Shown piece after piece: positions 57,323-64,000 of a DNA stretch of 64,000 bases; the first letter of the stretch is position 1, and every line of letters starts with the position of its first letter. The DNA comes from Methylophaga thalassica (GTDB lineage: Bacteria; Pseudomonadota; Gammaproteobacteria; Nitrosococcales; Methylophagaceae), in the NCBI RefSeq assembly GCF_030159795.1, contig NZ_BSND01000003.1:372001-436000 (forward strand), written 5' to 3'. Position numbers and translations under genes: made by a program. Under the pieces are notes generated by a model that saw nothing but the letters and a program-made list of their open reading frames with translations, had not been told where the DNA came from and searched no databases.

Positions 57323-58123
57323 ATGCATCCAATGCTCAATATAGCAATCAGGGCTGCGCGTAATGCTGGCTCTCTGATCATGCGCTCACTACAGCATGTT
57401 CAGCATCTTGAAGTGACTACAAAAGGTCGAAATGATTACGTGTCAGATGTCGACCGCCTGGCAGAGCAAGAAGTCATCAATGTAATAAAAAAAGCGTATC
57501 CTGACCACGCTATTATGGCTGAAGAGTCTGGTCGCTCAGGTGATAATGAAACAGTGTGGATTATTGACCCACTGGATGGTACAACAAATTTTCTGCATGG
57601 TTTCCCGCATTACTGCGTATCCATTGCCGTTAGAGTCAAAGGTCGTGTTGAGCACGCTGTTGTTTATGATCCGCAACGCGATGAATTATTCACAGCTAGC
57701 CGGGGCGAAGGCGCCAAATTAAATGACCGTCGACTGCGTGTTACCAAACGCAGAGAACTTAATGGTGCATTGATTGCGACGGGTTTCCCTTTCAAATATC
57801 CATCATTTCATGATGCCTATTTCAATAGTTTTAAAGCTCTATTTCCTCAGGTAGCTGATATTCGCCGTACGGGCTCAGCAGCACTTGATCTTGCTTATGT
57901 TGCAGCAGGTCGTGTTGACGGCTACTGGGAAATGGGATTAGAAAACTGGGATATGGCGGCTGGATTACTTCTGGTCGAAGAGGCTGGGGGAAATGTCACC
58001 GACTTTGATGGTACCGATAATTTGTTCAACAAAGGTAATGTCATTGCAGCCGGGCTTGGTATGCACAAGCTGATGTTAACGACACTGCAACCACATCTAT
58101 CGAAAAACCAAATAAGCGCCTAA
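57323..58123 (+). CDS. suhB: Inositol-1-monophosphatase SuhB
   Basis: A 266-aa protein beginning MHPMLNIAIRAARNAG, the usual SuhB start; the frame is open from 57272. Metal sites are in AEESGRSG, IDPLDGTTNFLHGFP and NWDMAAGLLLVEEAGG. Besides its phosphatase activity SuhB takes part in rRNA antitermination complexes in E. coli. Confidence 0.95.
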   Translation: MHPMLNIAIRAARNAGSLIMRSLQHVQHLEVTTKGRNDYVSDVDRLAEQEVINVIKKAYPDHAIMAEESGRSGDNETVWIIDPLDGTTNFLHGFPHYCVSIAVRVKGRVEHAVVYDPQRDELFTASRGEGAKLNDRRLRVTKRRELNGALIATGFPFKYPSFHDAYFNSFKALFPQVADIRRTGSAALDLAYVAAGRVDGYWEMGLENWDMAAGLLLVEEAGGNVTDFDGTDNLFNKGNVIAAGLGMHKLMLTTLQPHLSKNQISA

Positions 58124-58171
58124 GGGCATATTTTTTCCGCATGCCTAGCATGCTTTTACAGAATTCAAACA

Positions 58172-60001
58172 ATGACAAACAAACGAGATATTTCTAAGCT
58201 CCGCAATATAGCCATTATTGCCCACGTTGACCACGGTAAAACAACCTTGGTGGATCAACTTCTTCGTCAGTCTGGCACTTTCGGTGAACACGAAGAATTA
58301 ACCGAGCGCGTGATGGACTCTAATGATCTGGAACGTGAGCGCGGTATTACTATCCTGTCGAAAAACACGGCGATTCGCTGGAACGACTATCATATCAATA
58401 TCGTCGATACCCCAGGCCATGCTGACTTCGGTGGTGAAGTGGAACGTGTTCTTTCGATGGTTGACTCAGTATTGCTGCTGGTTGACTCTTCAGAAGGTCC
58501 GATGCCACAAACGCGTTTCGTTACACAAAAAGCATTAGCGCTAGGCTTAAAACCGATTGTGGTTATCAACAAAATTGATAAACCTTCTGCTCGTCCGGAT
58601 TGGGTCTTGGATCAAACCTTTGATTTGTTCGTTAATCTGGATGCCACAGATGCACAGCTCGATTTTGATGTCATTTATGCGTCAGGCTTAAATGGTTTTG
58701 CTGGTATGGAAGATACCGTTCGTGGTGGTGATATGACACCACTTTTCGAATTGATCGTGGATAGAGTGAGTCATCCGGATGTGGACGCAGATGGTCCTTT
58801 CCGTATGCAGGTGTCGTCACTGGACTATAACAGCTACGTCGGTGTTATCGGTGTTGGCCGTATCGAACGTGGTCGCGTTAAAACCAATACACCTGTCACG
58901 GTTGTTGATCGTGAAGGTAAAAAACGTAACGGTCGTGTACAACAGGTCATGGGCTTTTTAGGCCTACAACGTGAAGAAGTTGCTGAAGCGCAAGCGGGCG
59001 ATATTATTGCCTTTACCGGTCTAGACCCATTAAATATTTCTGACACATTATGTGATCCAAGTGCTGTAGAAGCTTTGCCACCACTTTCTGTTGACGAACC
59101 AACAGTGACGATGACCTTCCAGGTCAATAACTCGCCGTTTGCCGGTAAAGACGGTAAGTTTATTACCACTCGTCAAATCAAAGAACGTCTTGATCGTGAA
59201 TTGATTCATAACGTGGCATTACGTGTGGAACAAGTACCTACTGATCCAGATAAGTTCAAAGTTTCTGGCCGTGGTGAGTTACATCTGTCAGTTCTGATTG
59301 AAAACATGCGTCGTGAAGGTTTCGAACTGGGTGTATCACGTCCGGAAGTGATTATCCGCGAAGTCGATGGTGTGAAAGAAGAACCGTTCGAATCTGTAAC
59401 CATTGATATCGAAGAAGAGCATCAGGGTACAGTGATGGAAAAAATGGGTGAGCGTGGTGCTGACCTGAAAAACATGGTGCCAGATGGTAAAGGCCGTGTT
59501 CGCCTTGATTTTATTATTCCTTCACGTGGCTTGATTGGCTTCCGTACCGAGTTCCTGACAGCTACACAGGGTACTGGCTTGATTTACAGTGTCTTTGATC
59601 ATTATGCTCCAATGAAAGCCGGTAGCTTTGGTAAGCGTATTAATGGTGTGTTGATAGCAAACGGTGTGGGTAAAGCAGTGGCATTTGCTATCTTCAACTT
59701 ACAAGACCGTGGACGTATGTTTATCGGCCATGGTGACGAAGTCTACGAAGGTATGGTCATCGGTATTCATTCACGTGATAATGACTTGGTTGTTAACCCG
59801 CTTAAAGGTAAACAATTAACCAATATGCGTGCATCAGGCTCTGATGAAGCGGTCACTTTAGTACCACCTATCCGAATGAGTCTGGAACAGGCGCTAGAGT
59901 TTATTGGCGATGATGAGTTACTTGAAGTCACGCCAAAAGCTATCCGTGTTCGTAAGAAATTCTTGCTGGAGCATGAGCGTAAACGTGCTTCTCGTGGCTA
60001 G
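58172..60001 (+). CDS. typA: Translational GTPase BipA/TypA
   Basis: A 609-aa protein with P-loop [30 protein letters not shown] and [13 protein letters not shown]-terminal EF-G-like domains end in KRASRG. It is a ribosome-associated GTPase that helps 50S assembly and growth under stress and cold. Full length. A terminator follows. Confidence 0.97.
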   Translation: MTNKRDISKLRNIAIIAHVDHGKTTLVDQLLRQSGTFGEHEELTERVMDSNDLERERGITILSKNTAIRWNDYHINIVDTPGHADFGGEVERVLSMVDSVLLLVDSSEGPMPQTRFVTQKALALGLKPIVVINKIDKPSARPDWVLDQTFDLFVNLDATDAQLDFDVIYASGLNGFAGMEDTVRGGDMTPLFELIVDRVSHPDVDADGPFRMQVSSLDYNSYVGVIGVGRIERGRVKTNTPVTVVDREGKKRNGRVQQVMGFLGLQREEVAEAQAGDIIAFTGLDPLNISDTLCDPSAVEALPPLSVDEPTVTMTFQVNNSPFAGKDGKFITTRQIKERLDRELIHNVALRVEQVPTDPDKFKVSGRGELHLSVLIENMRREGFELGVSRPEVIIREVDGVKEEPFESVTIDIEEEHQGTVMEKMGERGADLKNMVPDGKGRVRLDFIIPSRGLIGFRTEFLTATQGTGLIYSVFDHYAPMKAGSFGKRINGVLIANGVGKAVAFAIFNLQDRGRMFIGHGDEVYEGMVIGIHSRDNDLVVNPLKGKQLTNMRASGSDEAVTLVPPIRMSLEQALEFIGDDELLEVTPKAIRVRKKFLLEHERKRASRG

Positions 60002-60021
60002 ACGTCACTAAAAATAAAAGA

Positions 60022-60054
60022 AAAAGGGTATCCTATGTCGATACCCTTTTTTTT
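60022..60054 (+). terminator. Terminator after typA
   Basis: An 11-bp stem AAAAGGGTATC (60022-60032) and GATACCCTTTT (60040-60050), loop CTATGTC, then more T. It starts 20 bases after the typA stop. Confidence 0.93.
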
Positions 60055-60064
60055 GAGGTGAAAA

Positions 60065-60283
60065 ATGCGAATTCTTATTTTAATTGCCATTGGTTTATTG
60101 CTTTATATCATCATCACTCATTTGCTGCGCAAGGCAAAAATAGAAGATGAACAAGCCAGAATGGAAAAAATGGTACGTTGTGAACAGTGTGGTTTACATG
60201 TCTCTGAGCATGAAGCAATACAACAAAACCACCATTATTTTTGTTCTACGCAACATCTAGAGGCTTTTAACGAGTCGAAATGA
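60065..60283 (+). CDS. PP0621-type small membrane protein with a zinc-binding motif
   Basis: A 72-aa protein with an N-terminal membrane helix (~3-20) and a C-terminal CEQCGLHVSEHEA...YFCS pattern that could bind zinc. This fits the PP0621 family, commonly next to pilS-pilR. ATG 60065 has GAGGTG upstream. Overlaps pilS by four bases (ATGA), so the genes are coupled. Function unknown. Confidence 0.8.
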   Translation: MRILILIAIGLLLYIIITHLLRKAKIEDEQARMEKMVRCEQCGLHVSEHEAIQQNHHYFCSTQHLEAFNESK

Positions 60284-61884
60284 GTTCAGTGCCCGATTCT
60301 TATAAGTCGTATTATCAGGATCCTGCTACCTGGCGCGCGTTAACCGTTTTTGCCAGCTACCGTTTATTTCTCGCTACCGTTCTCTTCCTGGTTTTTTATT
60401 TGAGGCTTCCACCCGAGTTTTTGGGGGAAGCGGATCCTCGCTTATATAGCTTTGTTAGCCTTGCTTATTTTCTGTCTGCATTTGTATTGCTCATTTTAAC
60501 GTTAAGGCACTGGAGAGAGGTTCAGACGCAGATAAGGCTGCAGGCAGTGATAGATATCATTGCCCTCATCGTTATTATTCATGCCAGTGGCGGTTTGCAT
60601 ACGGGATTAGGCTCACTGATGTTAGTTGTGGTAGTGGCTGGTGGTGCGCTGATGCCAGGTCGCCTGGCTGCCTTTATTGCTGCTCTGGCAACTTTAGCGG
60701 TGCTGCTGGAAGTCAGTTATTCACAAATAGCTGGCGATGGGGTGACAAAATACAGTCAGGCTGGGATATTGGGGGCGACCTTTTTTGTGACAGCCTGGCT
60801 GGCACAGTGGTTATCCAAAAAATTACAAACATCACAGGTGCTTGCGGAAGAGCGAGCCAGAGATGTAGAAAACCTGGCGGTCTTAAATCAGCACATTATT
60901 AGCCAAATGCATACTGGTGTATTGGCTTTAGATAGTCAGGGTAATGTGACGATGCTTAATGCTTCTGCCAGGCAATTATTGGGTATTCCAGATAATAATT
61001 CAGGATTTAATTTACGTGAAAACGTCCCTGAGTTGGGAGAGCAGGTGTGGTTATGGCAACAGCATAGTCCAAATGCCTTCCTACCTTTTCAGGCGCGCGC
61101 TGACCTGCCAGAAGTTCAATCATCCGCGACTCAGCTTGATAGTGGTGAAATCCTTATTTACATTGAAAATACATCTGCTTTGGCACAACAGGCGCAACAA
61201 CTTAAATTAGCTTCACTGGGGCGTTTAACCGCAAGCATTGCACACGAAATCCGCAATCCTCTGGGGGCGATCAGTCATGCAGGTGAGCTGCTTGCAGAGC
61301 AATATGCCGCAGATCACATGATGACAAAGCTGACTTCAATTATTTTGAAGCACACACAGCGGGTGAATAATATTATTGAGACCATCTTGCAAATGAGTCG
61401 TAGAAAAACAGCGGAACCATCGATGCTGGTTTTAAATGTATGGTTGTCGAAGTTTATTCGTGAGTTTTCTGATATAAAACAAGCGGATGAGGAAGATATT
61501 TCATTGCAGATAAGTACTTCTGATATCCATATCGCAATGGATCCTGAGCAATTACATCAAGTTATCTGGAATCTGATGGATAATGCCTGGTTTCATGCAA
61601 ACCAGAAGATAAAACCGTGTATTAAGGTCGTCGTTGAGCAGCAAAATAAACAGGTCTGCCTGGATATTGTAGATAATGGTCCAGGTGTGCCTGAGGATGT
61701 GCAGACACATTTATTTGAGCCATTCCATTCAGCCAGACAGGGAGGCACTGGACTGGGCTTGTATCTGGCTCGAGAATTGTGTCAAGCAAACGGAGCGCGT
61801 TTGAATTATATTCGCGATGAGTTGAATAAGGGGTTTTTCCGTATAAGCTTTCCAAGCGAATGGCAGGAAATAGTTAAGCAATGA
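60280..61884 (+). CDS. pilS: Sensor histidine kinase PilS
   Basis: A 534-aa protein with six N-terminal membrane helices (~20-190) and a PAS domain (~200-300). The HisKA box is SIAHEIRNPLGAISHAGELL, and the ATP domain has NLMDNAWFHA, DNGPGVPED and GGTGLGLYLA. With PilR it controls type IV pilin expression in Pseudomonas-type systems. The pilin genes are not in the window. Its end overlaps pilR by four bases. Confidence 0.9.
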   Translation: MSSVPDSYKSYYQDPATWRALTVFASYRLFLATVLFLVFYLRLPPEFLGEADPRLYSFVSLAYFLSAFVLLILTLRHWREVQTQIRLQAVIDIIALIVIIHASGGLHTGLGSLMLVVVVAGGALMPGRLAAFIAALATLAVLLEVSYSQIAGDGVTKYSQAGILGATFFVTAWLAQWLSKKLQTSQVLAEERARDVENLAVLNQHIISQMHTGVLALDSQGNVTMLNASARQLLGIPDNNSGFNLRENVPELGEQVWLWQQHSPNAFLPFQARADLPEVQSSATQLDSGEILIYIENTSALAQQAQQLKLASLGRLTASIAHEIRNPLGAISHAGELLAEQYAADHMMTKLTSIILKHTQRVNNIIETILQMSRRKTAEPSMLVLNVWLSKFIREFSDIKQADEEDISLQISTSDIHIAMDPEQLHQVIWNLMDNAWFHANQKIKPCIKVVVEQQNKQVCLDIVDNGPGVPEDVQTHLFEPFHSARQGGTGLGLYLARELCQANGARLNYIRDELNKGFFRISFPSEWQEIVKQ

Positions 61885-63233
61885 ACAGACAAGCGTTAGT
61901 CATAGATGATGAACCCGATATCCTTGAACTGTTAACAATGACATTGTCAGGTATGTCGATTGATTGTGTAACGGCCGAGAGTGTTGCCCAAGCCAATCAG
62001 GCATTAAAACAACAATCTTTTGATCTTTGTTTTACTGATATGCGATTACCTGATGGTAACGGTTTGGATATTGTCCGCACTATTCAAAAAACTTATCCAA
62101 ATTGTCCCGTGGCGGTTATCACTGCGCACGGTAATATTGATCTGGCTGTTGAAGCCCTTAAATCAGGCGCCTTCGATTTTGTATCAAAACCACTTAAGCT
62201 TAAAGTCTTACGTGATTTAGTGAACTCAGCATTAAATTTATCTCCATTAAAGTCAGATGTAAAAGAGCGACGTTCGAGGGATAAATTACTCGGCGATACC
62301 GATGTTATTCGCTCTTTGAGAAATAAAATCAGTAAATTAGCTCGCAGTCAGGCACCTGTTTATATCACGGGGGAGTCTGGTACAGGCAAAGAGCTTGTCG
62401 CACGTTTAATTCATGAGTTAGGCAGTCGTTCTGATGAGGCTTTTGTGCCGATTAATTGCGGTGCTATACCGGCAGAATTAGTGGAAAGTGAGTTTTTTGG
62501 ACATAAAAAAGGCGCTTTTACGGGCGCTGTTGCTGATAAACAGGGTTTATTTCAGGCGGCTAACGGCGGTACGTTGTTTCTGGATGAAGTCGCGGATTTG
62601 CCATTAATGATGCAGGTGAAGTTACTAAGAGCGATTCAGGAAAAAGCCATTAGACCTGTTGGTGGCAATGAAGAAATTAGCGTTGACGTTCGAATATTGT
62701 CGGCAACCCATAAAAATCTGGCGGAATGTGTAAAACAAGGTAGTTTCCGTGAAGACTTGTTTTACCGTTTGAACGTTATTGAACTTTCAGTGCCACCGCT
62801 CAGACAACGTAAAGCGGATATTCCTCTGTTAGTCGAGCATATTCTTGTGCAGCTTGCGGCTAAAAGTGGTGAGCTAAAACCAGTGATTGGTGAGGATGCC
62901 ATTAGTGCCTTACGTGAATATGCCTTCCCTGGCAATGTACGCGAACTTGAAAATATCCTGGAAAGGGCGATGACATGGTCTGATGGCTCGGTTATTCACG
63001 AAGCAGATTTAATGTTGCCTGAAGCACCTCTAAATAGTCTATCAGCGGATGAGTCCGGCTTTAGTCTAACAGCAGATAAAGTTGACCTAGAATCACAACT
63101 GGAAGATCAGGAGCGGCAGCTTATTGTTGATGCGCTGGAGTCAACGCGTTGGAATAAGACGGCCGCTGCAAAAAAGCTTGGCATTAGTTTCCGTTCTTTA
63201 CGCTATAAACTAAAAAAACTGGCATTGGATTAG
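61881..63233 (+). CDS. pilR: Sigma-54-dependent response regulator PilR
   Basis: A 450-aa protein. The receiver domain has the phospho-acceptor aspartate in CFTDMRLPDGNG. The AAA+ domain has GESGTGKELVARLIH and the sigma-54 loop GAFTGA. The C-terminal Fis-type HTH is WNKTAAAKKLGISFRSLRYKLKKL. It should activate pilA or other RpoN promoters when phosphorylated by PilS. ATG 61881 overlaps the pilS stop. Confidence 0.92.
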   Translation: MNRQALVIDDEPDILELLTMTLSGMSIDCVTAESVAQANQALKQQSFDLCFTDMRLPDGNGLDIVRTIQKTYPNCPVAVITAHGNIDLAVEALKSGAFDFVSKPLKLKVLRDLVNSALNLSPLKSDVKERRSRDKLLGDTDVIRSLRNKISKLARSQAPVYITGESGTGKELVARLIHELGSRSDEAFVPINCGAIPAELVESEFFGHKKGAFTGAVADKQGLFQAANGGTLFLDEVADLPLMMQVKLLRAIQEKAIRPVGGNEEISVDVRILSATHKNLAECVKQGSFREDLFYRLNVIELSVPPLRQRKADIPLLVEHILVQLAAKSGELKPVIGEDAISALREYAFPGNVRELENILERAMTWSDGSVIHEADLMLPEAPLNSLSADESGFSLTADKVDLESQLEDQERQLIVDALESTRWNKTAAAKKLGISFRSLRYKLKKLALD

Positions 63234-63235
63234 AT

Positions 63236-64000
63236 TTATTCCTCGTCTTCAACTAAAGCGGTTAGTCCAGATACTTCGTTATTATTAATAAATAATTTTT
63301 TATCCTTGGCAGTTAATTTTAAACTTAATTGGCAAATAAGCGTGCCTGAGTCGAGCATGGCTGCCCGTACGACATGGCCGGCCACTTCACCTGATTCATC
63401 AGCTACTTCAAGGTTCGGCTCAGGTATGTCTACCGTTTTCAACTGAGCAAGGAATAAACGACGACTCGGTTTGCCAAGATAATGCAGCCTGGCGACCACT
63501 TCCTGTCCTGGATAGCAGCCTTTTTTGAAACTAACGCCACCCACGATATCGAGATTTAACTGCTGTGGTGTGAACTGCTCTTTGCTTTGCAAATAAACCA
63601 TGGGCAATCCGGCCTCTATATCCGCACTGGCCCAGAGATTTTCTGCACCAACCTGGCTTTCTTCCTTGATAGTTGTTTCGCCAGCGCTAATAACTAAATA
63701 ACGATGTAGATGACCTGGCAGATAAATCGTTAATTCGCGATTCAGTGAAACACCTGACCAGAAATCTGTCGCCTGATTGGTCAACGGCGCTTGGCTAAGA
63801 TACCCCATGACCTTGAGTTCAGGGCTAACAGTAATATCGACTTTGCTTCGTAGTTTGAACATATTTAAACGTTGAGTAATGCTTTCAGCTAAATCTGCAG
63901 CAAGCACTAATAAAAAGTCCTGTTCTCGTTTGATGACATAAAACAGACTTAATAAACGTCCTTTAGGGTTACAAAAACCACTTAGCTGAGCAGTATTAGC
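63236..64000 (-). CDS. ygfZ: Folate-binding protein YgfZ (partial, start beyond the window)
   Basis: The frame stays open from the stop at 63236 to the window edge, 254 codons plus stop, so the N-terminus lies outside. The visible part begins ANTAQLSGFCNPKGRLLSLF, the family's early segment. The YgfZ signature KKGCYPGQEVVARLHYLG is present. YgfZ uses a tetrahydrofolate and the motif cysteine to help make or repair iron-sulfur proteins. It is convergent with pilR, whose stop is two bases away. Confidence 0.93.
   Translation of the reverse strand, partial: ANTAQLSGFCNPKGRLLSLFYVIKREQDFLLVLAADLAESITQRLNMFKLRSKVDITVSPELKVMGYLSQAPLTNQATDFWSGVSLNRELTIYLPGHLHRYLVISAGETTIKEESQVGAENLWASADIEAGLPMVYLQSKEQFTPQQLNLDIVGGVSFKKGCYPGQEVVARLHYLGKPSRRLFLAQLKTVDIPEPNLEVADESGEVAGHVVRAAMLDSGTLICQLSLKLTAKDKKLFINNNEVSGLTALVEDEE

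Overview
The window joins two very different pieces of DNA. Bases 1 to about 19,800 are the right-hand part of an SXT/R391-family integrative conjugative element (ICE). From about 19,800 to the end is an ordinary gammaproteobacterial chromosome. The chromosomal genes (cbb3 oxidase operon, P-II, PilS/PilR, BipA, hisC-tyrA-aroA-cmk-rpsA-ihfB order) fit a respiratory gammaproteobacterium outside the Enterobacterales and Vibrionales. From general resemblance of the proteins I lean towards a marine methylotroph such as Methylophaga, but nothing here proves it.

ICE region. Bases 1-2073 hold backbone-type genes: the tail of an unidentified gene, a zinc-finger/Toprim primase-like protein and an unrecognised 235-aa protein. 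Bases 2141-8813 are cargo in the slot upstream of traF (hotspot 3 in the SXT/R391 scheme). The cargo is a type II CBASS anti-phage system. It has a divergent CapH repressor / CapP metallopeptidase control pair, a small basic protein, a YdjM-like membrane hydrolase, a CD-NTase, Cap2 (E2-E1 fusion), Cap3 (JAMM protease) and an HNH-SAVED Cap5 nuclease with an unusual N-terminal extension. Next come traF-traH-traG (mating-pair formation) and the convergent eex (entry exclusion). A leftward operon follows: croS, a replication-like gene, a further gene, a lytic transglycosylase, setD and setC (FlhDC-type activators). It faces the rightward repressor gene setR across a four-operator control region. 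The element ends inside the 5' end of prfC and supplies its start and upstream region.

Chromosome. After prfC there is a Fur-box-controlled iron-uptake locus, fecI-fecR-TonB receptor. Both fecI (in-frame TGA) and the receptor (one-base frameshift) are broken. A CBS-domain protein and a DUF3579 protein follow. Then come ileS-lspA-hisC-tyrA-aroA-cmk-rpsA-ihfB (isoleucyl-tRNA synthesis, lipoprotein processing, aromatic/histidine synthesis, nucleotides, ribosome, nucleoid) and an Mth938-type protein.

Bases 36,550-44,984 are the cbb3 oxidase locus ccoNOQP, a 35-codon CcoM-like membrane peptide, and the assembly genes ccoGHIS, preceded by a perfect FNR/ANR box. A large GGDEF-EAL protein, an uncharacterised membrane-anchored protein, dtd and pip follow. 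The rest is sucCD, nadE, glnB, bamD, an L,D-transpeptidase convergent with an Lpp-like alanine-zipper lipoprotein, suhB, typA/bipA, a PP0621-type zinc protein, pilS, pilR and the start-truncated ygfZ.

I found no tRNA or rRNA genes, CRISPR arrays or insertion sequences. All calls are from reading the sequence; no database search was run.
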